DNA from: a virus
Direction: 5' to 3' (one strand)
DNA: 49,604 nucleotides
IMG/VR virus record: IMGVR_UViG_3300042507_007719
Span: 1 to 49,604 of that record
Each line of letters starts with the position of its first letter. The first letter of the stretch is position 1. The notes beneath the pieces were generated by a model that searched no databases, had not been told where the DNA came from, and worked only from the letters and a program-made list of their open reading frames with translations. A program made the position numbers and the translations under genes. Shown piece by piece: positions 38,606 through 45,428 of the stretch.

Positions 38606-40084
38606 ATGACTTACCTGCGGGCAGACTTCGATTTTGCCGACCCATCAAACGCGATGTCGGCGCTACGTGCCGACTTCGACATTGATTCCTTGGTTCAAGT
38701 GGAATCGGCAAACTTTGTCGGGTCGTGGTTTGTCGCGCAATTTGGCTTTCCCATGGTGGGTCCAACCGGTCCAGCCGGAAACGCGTCTTCCCACACCCAC
38801 CCCGCCAATCAAATTTCTGATTCGACGGGTTCGGGCCGAACACTGCTGACGTCCAATCTTGTCGGCGCGAGGGCGCACCTCAGTTTGTTTCCATCGTTTG
38901 CCGACAGGGCGGCTTTCCCCGCGACGGGTGATGTGGATCGCGTCTATACGGCTCTGGACACATCCAAGATCTATGTCTGGGTGCCGTCGTCATCTACCTA
39001 TGTGGAGGTATCTCCGCAAGTCAAAGCCGACTGGAACGCAACGAGTGGCGATGCGGAGATCCTAAATAAACCCTCCTCGCTTCCGCCTTCTGCCCACAAT
39101 CACGACGACCTCTATTTCAACGCCGCCGTTCCGTGGACTGCCAACCACACCATTGCTGACGGAACCCGCTATCTCGCTGGAGATGTAGTGTATTCAGGTG
39201 GGAGGATTTATCGGGCAAAATACGACAACGAATCTATGCCTGTCACCGAGGCACTGTATTGGGAGGACTTAGGGCCGGGCAATCGGCTGAATATTGATGG
39301 ACGGGACATTGCGAATATTCCGAACCACGACGACCGCTACTACACCGAGACCGAGACTGACACATTGCTTAACGGCAAAATATCGGTGCCGACAACAGTC
39401 GTATCAACATACAATAGTTCACAAACCGTCACCCTCACCGCTCGACGCCATGCTTACTATTTAGTAGAAGCGAATACTGGCGCGACAGTGCAACTGACGC
39501 TACCTCCCGCAAGTAGCGGCACCCTAGTTGGAGACATTGCGACATTTGCAAGGTTATCGGCCAGCCCATTTAACCAAGGGACCATTACAGTTGGCTCAAC
39601 GATCATTGGACACGCCGAGCAAAGAACTTTTCGGTATACAGGCGATCCGGTCAATATGTGGAACCTCTTAGAGGTCGATACTCACACTCACCCATTCAGC
39701 AGTATATCAGACTTCCCTGTAGAATACGTTATTGCCTGCTCCAACGAAACCACGGCACTGACTTCTGGTGTCGCGAAGGTCACATTCCGTGCCCCTGTGG
39801 CGTTCCGTCTCACCTCAGTTGCCGCATCGGTTACTGTAGCTCCGACAGGATTACCTTTGGTTGTGGATATCAACAATGGGTCAAACTCAGTGCTTTCCAA
39901 CATCGCCAAATTGTCTATCGACGCTACAGAAAAAACTAGCGCCACGGCAGCTACGGCGGCTGTGATTCTTGCGAACTTTCGGGATTTTACGCAGGACGCC
40001 GAAATCACCATCGACATCGACCAAGTAGGCTCCACGGTAGCTGGCGCTGGACTCAAAGTTATTCTCAGAGGGACAAGGCTGTGA
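38606..40084 (+). CDS. Tail fibre with collagen-like and His/Asp motifs, 492 aa
   Basis: The ATG at 38606 lies 4 nt after the upstream stop. A short collagen-like GPTGPAG (about residues 51-57) is followed by SHTHPANQ. HNHDDLY (about 164) and NHDDRYYTETETD (about 243) are typical of repeats in phage fibres that trimerise around His/Asp-rich turns, as is DTHTHPFSSISDFP (about 356). The C-terminal 125 residues form a beta-rich head (ITIDIDQVGSTVAGAGLKVI). It is a trimeric fibre for host recognition. It is coupled by GTGA to the next gene. Confidence 0.8.
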   Translation: MTYLRADFDFADPSNAMSALRADFDIDSLVQVESANFVGSWFVAQFGFPMVGPTGPAGNASSHTHPANQISDSTGSGRTLLTSNLVGARAHLSLFPSFADRAAFPATGDVDRVYTALDTSKIYVWVPSSSTYVEVSPQVKADWNATSGDAEILNKPSSLPPSAHNHDDLYFNAAVPWTANHTIADGTRYLAGDVVYSGGRIYRAKYDNESMPVTEALYWEDLGPGNRLNIDGRDIANIPNHDDRYYTETETDTLLNGKISVPTTVVSTYNSSQTVTLTARRHAYYLVEANTGATVQLTLPPASSGTLVGDIATFARLSASPFNQGTITVGSTIIGHAEQRTFRYTGDPVNMWNLLEVDTHTHPFSSISDFPVEYVIACSNETTALTSGVAKVTFRAPVAFRLTSVAASVTVAPTGLPLVVDINNGSNSVLSNIAKLSIDATEKTSATAATAAVILANFRDFTQDAEITIDIDQVGSTVAGAGLKVILRGTRL

Positions 40085-40602
40085 GTGCTTTTGTAATCAA
40101 TCCGTATGCCTTCGCTGAAGAACGCGTCGTAAACGGTGACTTTTCTAATGTCTCTGGAATGAATAATAATGCTACGAATTGGTGGGGCAGGGCGGTGCCT
40201 TTTGGCTGGGGCACATTTGTAAATGTGGCTACAAACGATTTCTTGGTGCGTTTGCTGAATGGCGTCTATTACGCAAATCTTCAGGGCCTTACACGTTCAC
40301 CAGTAGAAGCAGGGGAGCTGTTGCCGTTTTTCCAAGAGTTCACAATGCCTGCAACGCTTGATTTTGTTCTCACATTTAGCGCCTCAAACCCATTTAATGC
40401 AAACGCGTGGGCCATGGGTGCTAATGTCTTTAACAGAACTCTTGGGCAGCAAATTGCTGGTACGGGGACTGCAATCAACACACCACAGACCGTCACGCTT
40501 ACAGCGTCCAACGTGCCTGCGGGTCATGTGGTTCGTATAAACTTTTGGAAAGGAGCGGCGGCTCAAAATCCTGCACTTTCTAATGTCAGCGTAATATTCT
40601 AA
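40081..40602 (+). CDS. Carbohydrate-binding-like tail protein, copy B, 173 aa
   Basis: The GTG start at 40081 overlaps the upstream stop. Jelly-roll features match copy A at 37699-38250 (ERVVNGDFSNVSGMNNNATN, PFGWGTFVNVATNDFLVRLL, YYANLQGLTRSPVEAGELLP). A CBM-like sugar-binding role is inferred. The two copies are separated by about 1.8 kb with two fibre genes between them. Confidence 0.7.
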   Translation: MSAFVINPYAFAEERVVNGDFSNVSGMNNNATNWWGRAVPFGWGTFVNVATNDFLVRLLNGVYYANLQGLTRSPVEAGELLPFFQEFTMPATLDFVLTFSASNPFNANAWAMGANVFNRTLGQQIAGTGTAINTPQTVTLTASNVPAGHVVRINFWKGAAAQNPALSNVSVIF

Positions 40603-40604
40603 GT

Positions 40605-41069
40605 ATGAAACTTCTCTACAATGCCCAAACAGAACAAGTCCTTCCGTGGCCGCGCATTGATGAGGAGCCGATTGTCGGTCTTGCTCCAGAGCTTTTGGAG
40701 ATGACTGTGGTGGAAAGCGAACCGCCTGCTTACAACTCCGAAACCCAAGTGCTCACTCAATCGGATTCCGTCAATGTGGAAGAGCAGACTGTGACGCGCA
40801 CTTGGGCGGTCACCGATCTTACCTATACCGCAGAGGAGTGGACCTCCCGATTCCTTACCAGCTTGCAAATCATCGGCCTTCAGCGTCTTGAGCTGGCGTT
40901 GGTGACGAGCGGCAAAATGCTGGGCCCGGCTATGACGGGTATGAAGACATGGCTGGAGGGTATTCTTTTATCTTCGGCGGCTGATCCAACTCCCCGCAGC
41001 GATTGGCCCGAACCGCCCGTGAGTTACGAAGCCGCCTCACAAGAAGCGGTTGCTCTGCTCGCGCCGTGA
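40605..41069 (+). CDS. Fibre-assembly-like or tail-end protein, 154 aa
   Basis: The ATG at 40605 lies 2 nt after the upstream stop. The protein (MKLLYNAQTEQVLPWPRIDE, EPPAYNSETQVLTQSDSVNV, WAVTDLTYTAEEWTSRFLT) has a beta N-terminus and a helical C-terminus (FLTSLQIIGLQRLELALVTS). The last gene of a fibre operon is often a fibre-assembly chaperone, which is the most likely role. I see no named family. It ends 33 nt before the holin gene. Confidence 0.55.
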   Translation: MKLLYNAQTEQVLPWPRIDEEPIVGLAPELLEMTVVESEPPAYNSETQVLTQSDSVNVEEQTVTRTWAVTDLTYTAEEWTSRFLTSLQIIGLQRLELALVTSGKMLGPAMTGMKTWLEGILLSSAADPTPRSDWPEPPVSYEAASQEAVALLAP

Positions 41070-41082
41070 GCGACTCATTGAA

Positions 41083-41088
41083 TTGACA
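41083..41088 (+). promoter_or_regulatory. TTGACA element, 14 nt before ATG 41103
   Basis: It lies in the gap between the fibre operon and the lysis cassette. Confidence 0.55.
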
Positions 41089-41102
41089 CTGCGCGAGTGG
41101 GT

Positions 41103-41264
41103 ATGGACTACCTACTCGATCGTTTGCGGGAGAATTCAACTTGGCGCGGACTGTTGATGCTTTTGACCGCCTTTGGCGTGAGTCTGGATGCTGAACATGC
41201 CAATGCTATCATTGCTGTCGGGCTGTCTCTTGTCGGCCTCATCAATGTGCTGCGCAAAGGTTGA
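41103..41264 (+). CDS. Holin-like membrane protein, 53 aa
   Basis: Frame MDYLLDRLRENSTWRGLLML, then LTAFGVSLDAEHANAIIAVG and LSLVGLINVLRKG. Two hydrophobic helices are joined by a short acidic turn, with a basic end: the layout of a class II-type small holin. The next genes are a lipoprotein and an M15 endolysin, so it is placed in a lysis cassette. It would open or depolarise the inner membrane to release the endolysin. It is 33 nt after the previous gene, preceded by TTGACA. Confidence 0.7.
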   Translation: MDYLLDRLRENSTWRGLLMLLTAFGVSLDAEHANAIIAVGLSLVGLINVLRKG

Positions 41265-41270
41265 GCTGCC

Positions 41271-41411
41271 ATGCGTCTCGCCGTGGCGGTTTTGTTTTTG
41301 TTTCCTCTCGCGGGCTGCGAGGGGGTGAAGGTTGGCACGGGCTATAAGTTCGATTCGAGGGAGTTCTTCCTGCAAATCGAGCGGCCCTTGGAGCCGGGAC
41401 TTAAAAAGTGA
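41271..41411 (+). CDS. Small lipoprotein (Rz1-like spanin candidate), 46 aa
   Basis: Frame MRLAVAVLFLFPLAGCEGVK, with a hydrophobic signal peptide and a lipobox LAGC, so the mature protein starts with Cys16. The rest is short and charged (YKFDSREFFLQIERPLEPGLKK). Size and position between holin and endolysin fit an Rz1-type outer-membrane spanin subunit. It starts 6 nt after the holin stop and is coupled by a GTGA overlap to the next gene. Confidence 0.7.
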   Translation: MRLAVAVLFLFPLAGCEGVKVGTGYKFDSREFFLQIERPLEPGLKK

Positions 41412-42013
41412 ACGTGCTCCAATGGTTGAGGAACTTATTCGCGGGCTGCGCGGTTGGCCCGAATCGGACCGCCGCGCTGTCGCTCTCGCCCTCGTCGAGC
41501 GTCTTAACCTCTGCGATCTCGCGGAAGTCTTTGCCGCCGCTCACCATCGGATCCGAGCGGAAGCCGAGCGGCGAAGAGTGGCGGGCGGACGAGAGGAGTG
41601 AGCGGAATATCGCAACCTTGGAGCCGGTGACGGCGAAGCTGGCGAGGGAGCATTTGCGGCGTCTGGCGGATAAGGGGTTGAATTTCAAAGTGACGAGCGC
41701 CCGCCGGACATTCCAGGAGCAGGCGCGGCTATATGCAAAGGGGCGCACGGCGCCGGGACCGCGTGTGACGAATGCACGCGCGGGGTATTCTTGGCACAAT
41801 TTTGGGACGGCGTATGATCTGACGCTTTTCAGCGGTAAGAATCCTGTGTGGGATTCCAAACACTACGATACGGCGGGGCGGATCGGGGAGGAACTGGGCT
41901 TGGAGTGGGGGGGGCGCTGGACGAAGCTCGTGGATCGGCCTCATTTCCAGCGCAGGCTGGGGCTGACGCTGGCGGAGGCGCGCGCTAAGTATCCGCAGGG
42001 GCAGGTGGCTTAG
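41408..42013 (+). CDS. M15-type endolysin (L-Ala-D-Glu peptidase-like), 201 aa
   Basis: The catalytic domain is clear from about residue 70: FKVTSARRTFQEQARLYAKG, SWHNFGTAYDLTLFSG (HxxGxAxD zinc site), LGLEWGGRWTKLVDRPHFQ (W and final zinc-ligand His). This is the M15 metallopeptidase layout that cuts peptidoglycan cross-bridges. The GTG at 41408 overlaps the lipoprotein stop, but the first 65 residues are Ser/Arg-rich and may be a shadow of the 41422-41601 frame. TTG 41618 and GTG 41627 give a compact 120- to 130-residue enzyme more like the family average. I am sure of the enzyme and unsure of the start. Confidence 0.85.
   Translation: MNVLQWLRNLFAGCAVGPNRTAALSLSPSSSVLTSAISRKSLPPLTIGSERKPSGEEWRADERSERNIATLEPVTAKLAREHLRRLADKGLNFKVTSARRTFQEQARLYAKGRTAPGPRVTNARAGYSWHNFGTAYDLTLFSGKNPVWDSKHYDTAGRIGEELGLEWGGRWTKLVDRPHFQRRLGLTLAEARAKYPQGQVA
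41422..41601 (+). CDS. Small helical protein inside the endolysin N-terminal region, 59 aa
   Basis: In another frame of 41422-41601 the product reads MVEELIRGLRGWPESDRRAV, ALALVERLNLCDLAEVFAAA, with a basic end. Its amino-acid usage is far more protein-like than the overlapping N-terminus of the endolysin frame. It may be the true gene between lipoprotein and endolysin. It is a small helical protein with no recognised family. Confidence 0.5.
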   Translation: MVEELIRGLRGWPESDRRAVALALVERLNLCDLAEVFAAAHHRIRAEAERRRVAGGREE

Positions 42014-42218
42014 GATTTAGGCGTGGGAGTTGAAAGCTCTCAAGGCCGTAAGTGATTTTAAGGCGATTCTCGGCTGCTATTCGCAAAATATCGCGGATGT
42101 ATTCGGAACGCTTCAGTCCGTTGGCCCCGGCCAAAGCCTCAATGCGCTGCAGGGTGCGCTGGTCGATGCGGATGGTGAGGGTCTCGGTGCAGAGGTCGTC
42201 ACTAGGGTGATCGCTCAT
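41985..42218 (-). CDS. Ribbon-helix-helix regulator, 77 aa
   Basis: I chose the ATG at 42218 (MSDHPSDDLCTETLTIRIDQ); a TTG at 42254 is less likely. The RHH pattern is LTIRIDQRTLQRIEALAGAN (beta strand plus helix) and GLKRSEYIRDIL (second helix). Such small dimers bind operators through the beta strands. The gene is read leftward, tail to tail with the endolysin; the last 29 nt overlap. It is divergent from the small 42330-42479 gene, with a 111-bp control region between. Confidence 0.75.
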   Translation of the reverse strand: MSDHPSDDLCTETLTIRIDQRTLQRIEALAGANGLKRSEYIRDILRIAAENRLKITYGLESFQLPRLNPKPPAPADT

Positions 42219-42275
42219 TCCAAGGACTGTCGGGCCATTGTGCCAGCGGGTCAAATTTTTTCTGCATTTTTCCGC

Positions 42276-42304
42276 TTGCGTTGGCGCGGATGCGGATTTA
42301 TTAC
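42276..42304 (+). promoter_or_regulatory. Possible sigma-70-type promoter
   Basis: TTGCGT, 17 nt, then TATTAC, 25 nt before the ATG at 42330. It lies between the divergent RHH gene and the rightward gene. Modest match. Confidence 0.4.
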
Positions 42305-42329
42305 AAAACTATCACGAAATAACGCTGCT

Positions 42330-42479
42330 ATGAATAGCGATCTAGCAACAATAGTCATTGGGGACTTTCCCTCAGATGCCGCAGATTTCTTGCGGGCGGA
42401 GGCGGAAGCGGCCGGAACAAGTCTCTCGGCTGTGTGTGAAGGAATTTTGCTCGCGTATGTGGAGGAGCAGGAATCATGA
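42330..42479 (+). CDS. Small RHH-like protein, 49 aa
   Basis: Frame MNSDLATIVIGDFPSDAADF, then LRAEAEAAGTSLSAVCEGIL. The strand-like ATIVIGDFP and the helix EAEAAGTSLSAVCEGI fit a small Arc/CopG-type ribbon-helix-helix. The ATG at 42330 was chosen because upstream in-frame codons read through the minus-strand RHH gene. It is coupled by ATGA to the excisionase-like gene. Opposed small RHH genes next to the integrase suggest a lysogeny switch (inference). Confidence 0.6.
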   Translation: MNSDLATIVIGDFPSDAADFLRAEAEAAGTSLSAVCEGILLAYVEEQES

Positions 42480-42853
42480 GCAAGCTGTGCAAAAAATTAG
42501 CACCGCAAGATGCGGTGCAGGCGATTTCGCGGTGGGGAGAAAACAAGCCGGTGCGATTAGCGGGATTTGCCGCGGCAATAGGTTTGTCATACGACGCGGC
42601 GCGGACGATCACGCTGCAGCCGGGCTTCCCTAAAGTCGGGCAGTGGATCTTCCGCGAGGATTTCGAGGCTTGGCGGCGCGAGCAGGTGAAGGCGGCTGCT
42701 AAGGCGGCGGTAGGTCAGGCTCAAGGCGCTGCGACCAAACGCGCAAATCGTCGACGTTCACGCGCTGATAAATTTTGTGAATCGTCTCCGACGCATGATT
42801 CACCAGACGCATGGCCACCGAAAGCGGCACGTTTGCTCGAGCGAGTCGGGTAA
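42476..42853 (+). CDS. Excisionase-like HTH protein, 125 aa
   Basis: The ATG at 42476 overlaps the upstream stop. Residues 25-65 (VRLAGFAAAIGLSYDAARTI, FPKVGQWIFREDFEAWRRE) match the wHTH of excisionases/AlpA-type proteins. There the domain ends in a strand and helix with Trp and a basic patch. A basic tail follows (KRANRRRSRADK). The last 155 nt are on the opposite strand of the integrase C-terminus (42699-42853), so the two genes overlap tail to tail. The extended tail beyond residue 80 may be a by-product of the overlap. It is probably the Xis directionality factor. Confidence 0.65.
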   Translation: MSKLCKKLAPQDAVQAISRWGENKPVRLAGFAAAIGLSYDAARTITLQPGFPKVGQWIFREDFEAWRREQVKAAAKAAVGQAQGAATKRANRRRSRADKFCESSPTHDSPDAWPPKAARLLERVG

Positions 42854-43742
42854 TAAAGGTGACGCGGCAACAATGAAAACAATGATGCGGCAAATCCAAG
42901 GAATTGAAAAAGAATCGCCAGTCCTTCGACGGGCACTCGGGGAAGTCGACGGTGTAGCGCGTGCCCGCTTGCAACAGCTCCTCGAAGAGCGTGCGCAGGC
43001 TTTGCGGCAAGGGAATGCTGTAGGCGCGGCGGCGCCCGCCTTTGGGCGCAGGAAAGTGGAGGGTGGCACGCTCCAAGTCGACTTGGGTGCGGAGGTCGAT
43101 GCGGGTCTCCCGCAAGCGGCAGCCGGTGGCCATACTGATGCGGAAGGCACGGCGCATCCACGTGGCCTGAGTGAGGAGCGCGGTCTCAATAAGACCTTGC
43201 TCGGCCTCGTTGATCTCGGGCTTCTCAGCGATGGCGTCGTAGCGGGCGCGGAAGGAATCGAAGACGTTGCGATCAACCAAGCCTCGGACTTTGGCCTCGT
43301 TGAGCAAGGTCTTGAGCATTTTGACCTCGCCAGTGGCGGTGTTGTGGGCGATGTGCTTGCCAGCGGGCCTTTTGTGCGCCGTGCGCCAACGGAGATACGC
43401 CTGAGCATGCTCATGGCGAAGGGCGCGCGGATGCGCGAGCTTTTGCTCGCGGAGATAGAGCGAAAGGTTCCGCCAACGCAACTCGTAGGCCTCAAGCGTT
43501 CGTGGAGCGCGCGCGATGGATTCCAGGAAGGAGGGGACCCAATCCCATCCGCTGGCGAGAGCGTGGCGTCCGGCAGGGGCAGACTTTTCGGCGTAGGTGT
43601 ATTTGGCGAGCAGGGCGGAGGCTCGGCGGCGGTCGTCGGGGTCATCAGCGCGCAAGCCGGTGCTGATGTGCCGCCGCTGACCGGACTCGAAAAACGAGAG
43701 GTAGTAATAGGGCGAGCGAGGTCGTCGGTAGAGCGAGGCCAT
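42699..43742 (-). CDS. int: Tyrosine recombinase (integrase), 347 aa
   Basis: The ATG at 43742 starts a gene reading left. N-terminal MASLYRRPRSPYYYLSFFES looks like an arm-type DNA-binding domain. Residues 70-160 form the core-binding helical domain (SFLESIARAPRTLEAYELRW). The catalytic domain has GCRLRETR (Arg I), HCFHCCRVTFIT (H-x-x-R, Arg II), VNHASETIHKIYQRV (His and the nucleophile Tyr). Length and order are normal for phage integrases. It integrates the phage at att. The att-like tRNA fragment with flanking arm repeats lies immediately upstream, 100-200 bp from its start. Confidence 0.9.
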   Translation of the reverse strand: MASLYRRPRSPYYYLSFFESGQRRHISTGLRADDPDDRRRASALLAKYTYAEKSAPAGRHALASGWDWVPSFLESIARAPRTLEAYELRWRNLSLYLREQKLAHPRALRHEHAQAYLRWRTAHKRPAGKHIAHNTATGEVKMLKTLLNEAKVRGLVDRNVFDSFRARYDAIAEKPEINEAEQGLIETALLTQATWMRRAFRISMATGCRLRETRIDLRTQVDLERATLHFPAPKGGRRRAYSIPLPQSLRTLFEELLQAGTRYTVDFPECPSKDWRFFFNSLDLPHHCFHCCRVTFITRLARANVPLSVAMRLVNHASETIHKIYQRVNVDDLRVWSQRLEPDLPPP

Positions 43743-43765
43743 GAGGAGTCTAAAAATGCGTTAGC

Positions 43766-43784
43766 AGTGCAGCACTGTGCAGCA
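43766..43784. repeat. Arm-type site pair upstream of the att core
   Basis: AGTGCAGCA (43766-43774) and TGTGCAGCA (43776-43784) lie 10 bp apart, one helical turn. Related copies occur on the other side of the tRNA-like core at 43907 and 43928. Confidence 0.55.
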
Positions 43785-43860
43785 AACATAGACTCAGATA
43801 CCCCCGTAAACAACTAAATCCACAGAGAAATATGCAAATGTTATCTCGTATAAAAATGAT

Positions 43861-43897
43861 GCCCCCCGTTGCGTCGGTTCGATTCCGACCCTCGCCT
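43861..43897 (+). other. attP core candidate: 3' part of a tRNA
   Basis: The T-arm stem GTCGG, loop TTCGATT and stem CCGAC (43873-43889) are followed by CCTCGCC and T, the acceptor 3' strand and discriminator. No 5' half is present. This is the usual core of a phage att site that copies the 3' end of a host tRNA gene. The matching tRNA would start GGCGAGG. Confidence 0.7.
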
Positions 43898-43906
43898 CTC
43901 TCTGTT

Positions 43907-43936
43907 AGTGCAGCGCAAAAAAGGAAAAGTGCAGCA
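43907..43936. repeat. Arm-type site pair on the other side of the core
   Basis: AGTGCAGCG (43907-43915) and AGTGCAGCA (43928-43936) lie 21 bp apart, two helical turns. With the pair at 43766-43784 they flank the core symmetrically. Confidence 0.55.
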
Positions 43937-43983
43937 CCTCGGCCTTTCGGGCCTCTGAACAGAATTCCTCGGAGGGGGCGGCC

Positions 43984-44145
43984 GTGAGCGAGTATTTCGC
44001 GGTAGTTTTGCTCGCTCTGGCCATCGGCGCGGCGGGCGCGTTGTGCATTTTTTCGGCTTATGACATGGGCCTGCACCGAGGGCGCAAGCAAGGCGTGGAG
44101 CAAGAGCGCAGGCGGCGCTGGTTTTTTCCGGAGGAGCGGCCATGA
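43984..44145 (+). CDS. Single-pass membrane protein, 53 aa
   Basis: The GTG start at 43984 is preceded by GGAGGGGG, a strong ribosome-binding site. Frame VSEYFAVVLLALAIGAAGAL, then CIFSAYDMGLHRGRKQGVEQ with a basic end. One transmembrane helix with positive charges inside. It is the first gene after the att region and is coupled to the next gene by ATGA. Function is unknown. Confidence 0.6.
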   Translation: MSEYFAVVLLALAIGAAGALCIFSAYDMGLHRGRKQGVEQERRRRWFFPEERP

Positions 44146-44318
44146 GGGATGTGCGCAGGCATTGGCTGTCGGCGGTGCAGGAGATGATGCGGCAAACGCG
44201 TCTGCCTTTCCGTGAGTGTTGTAAGCGGATCGGTGCGCGGGGTGGGCAGGCGGCGGCGGCGCAACAACGAGGGATGGCCAAGCGACGAGTGCGTGAGGAG
44301 GCGCAGGGGTTGCGATGA
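44142..44318 (+). CDS. Small basic protein, 58 aa
   Basis: The ATG at 44142 overlaps the upstream stop. MRDVRRHWLSAVQEMMRQTR, LPFRECCKRIGARGGQAAAA, with a basic end. Possibly a small DNA-binding helical protein. It is coupled by ATGA to the next gene. No family recognised. Confidence 0.55.
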   Translation: MRDVRRHWLSAVQEMMRQTRLPFRECCKRIGARGGQAAAAQQRGMAKRRVREEAQGLR

Positions 44319-45064
44319 ATATGGTGTCATTGGATTTGCCTTATGAGGCGCGGGCGGAGGGGATGCGGCGTATCGCGGAGGCGCGGATGCTGGAGTGGCT
44401 GGATGAGTTGCCGCGGGAGGAGCGGGATCTTGTCTTGCTGAGTCCGGCTTATGGCAAGGTGGCGGATCGTTGGTATGAGCTGTCGGCGGCGGAGAAGCTG
44501 TCCTTGGTGCATGGGGAAGTGGCATCGCGGTCGGATGCGGGGCTGGATGAGGATGTGGCGAATTCGTCGCGGGCTTCTTATGTCGTGGATATGGCGGCTG
44601 CGTTGGATTCGCTGGCTGATGAGTTGCAGGAGCAGTTTGGCTTTGATCGGGAGACGGCGCTAGAGTTGGCGAAGTGGGATGAGCTGGAGGCGAGGCCGCG
44701 TGGGTTGGCTTATTCGGATTGGTTGCTCAATAAGGTGTTGCAGCGGTTGGCGGCGGCGACGAATGCGAAGGTGGCTTCGGTGGCGGTGGCCTTTGCGCTC
44801 TCGGTGCCGGAGGTCTGGATCATGCGGCATGTGACCGAGGAGAACGGCACGCGGCGTATGCGCCGCGTGCCTTGCCGCACGCAAATGTCGGCGGCGCAAG
44901 CGCTGGCGACGACGCGGCAGAATCTTTCCAAGGAGGTGCGGAAGGCGGCGGAGTTTTTAGGCATCAGTGAGGGTCTGCACATGAAGACGCCGGGGGCGGT
45001 GGAGTCGTTCCGGCGGGCGCAGACGGGCAATCATTGGCGGCATCGGGTCTTCGGCTGGAACTGA
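44315..45064 (+). CDS. Early-region protein, 249 aa, unknown
   Basis: The ATG at 44315 overlaps the upstream stop. Helical throughout: MRRIAEARMLEWLDELPREE, LQEQFGFDRETALELAKWDE, YSDWLLNKVLQRLAAATNAK, VAFALSVPEVWIMRHVTEEN. The last half contains QALATTRQNLSKEVRKAAEF, also found in short form in the next gene. It may be an early phage protein (replication or regulation). No family recognised. Confidence 0.6.
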   Translation: MNMVSLDLPYEARAEGMRRIAEARMLEWLDELPREERDLVLLSPAYGKVADRWYELSAAEKLSLVHGEVASRSDAGLDEDVANSSRASYVVDMAAALDSLADELQEQFGFDRETALELAKWDELEARPRGLAYSDWLLNKVLQRLAAATNAKVASVAVAFALSVPEVWIMRHVTEENGTRRMRRVPCRTQMSAAQALATTRQNLSKEVRKAAEFLGISEGLHMKTPGAVESFRRAQTGNHWRHRVFGWN

Positions 45065-45065
45065 T

Positions 45066-45422
45066 ATGGACATCATCGACCCACAGGATCATGAGCGGAA
45101 GGTCGCGGATTTGCGCGCACGATTCGGTTTCCGGCAGGACTTGGCGGAGCGGGTGGTGGAGTTGCATGAGCGGCGGCTGCGCGCGGAGGCGCGTAATTAC
45201 AATGCGTGGCTGATGAATAAGCTGATCGTGCGCCTGTCGGGCGCGCGGGAGCCGAGGTTGGCGGCTTTCTCGGTGGCACTGGCGTTGCGGGTGTGGGTTT
45301 TTATGAGGCGTTCGCTGCTGAAGACGACGCGGCAGACGGCGGAGTATCTGGGCGTGGATGAACATTTGTTGGCCGAGGAGGTGCGGCGTTCAACGGATTG
45401 GATGGAGATGCGCCGGGACTAA
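45066..45422 (+). CDS. Paralogue of the 44315 protein, 118 aa
   Basis: The ATG at 45066 lies 1 nt after the upstream stop. LRARFGFRQDLAERVVELHE, YNAWLMNKLIVRLSGAREPR and LAAFSVALALRVWVFMRRSL match LQEQFGFDRETALELAKWDE, YSDWLLNKVLQRLAAATNAK and VASVAVAFALSVPEVWIMRH in the upstream gene. So this is a shortened tandem duplicate. Function unknown, the same as its neighbour. Confidence 0.6.
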   Translation: MDIIDPQDHERKVADLRARFGFRQDLAERVVELHERRLRAEARNYNAWLMNKLIVRLSGAREPRLAAFSVALALRVWVFMRRSLLKTTRQTAEYLGVDEHLLAEEVRRSTDWMEMRRD

Positions 45423-45428
45423 TTTTTT

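Noticed and set aside
43861-43897. Functional tRNA gene
   Set aside because: Only the T-arm and 3' acceptor strand are present; no D-arm, anticodon arm or 5' acceptor strand precedes it.
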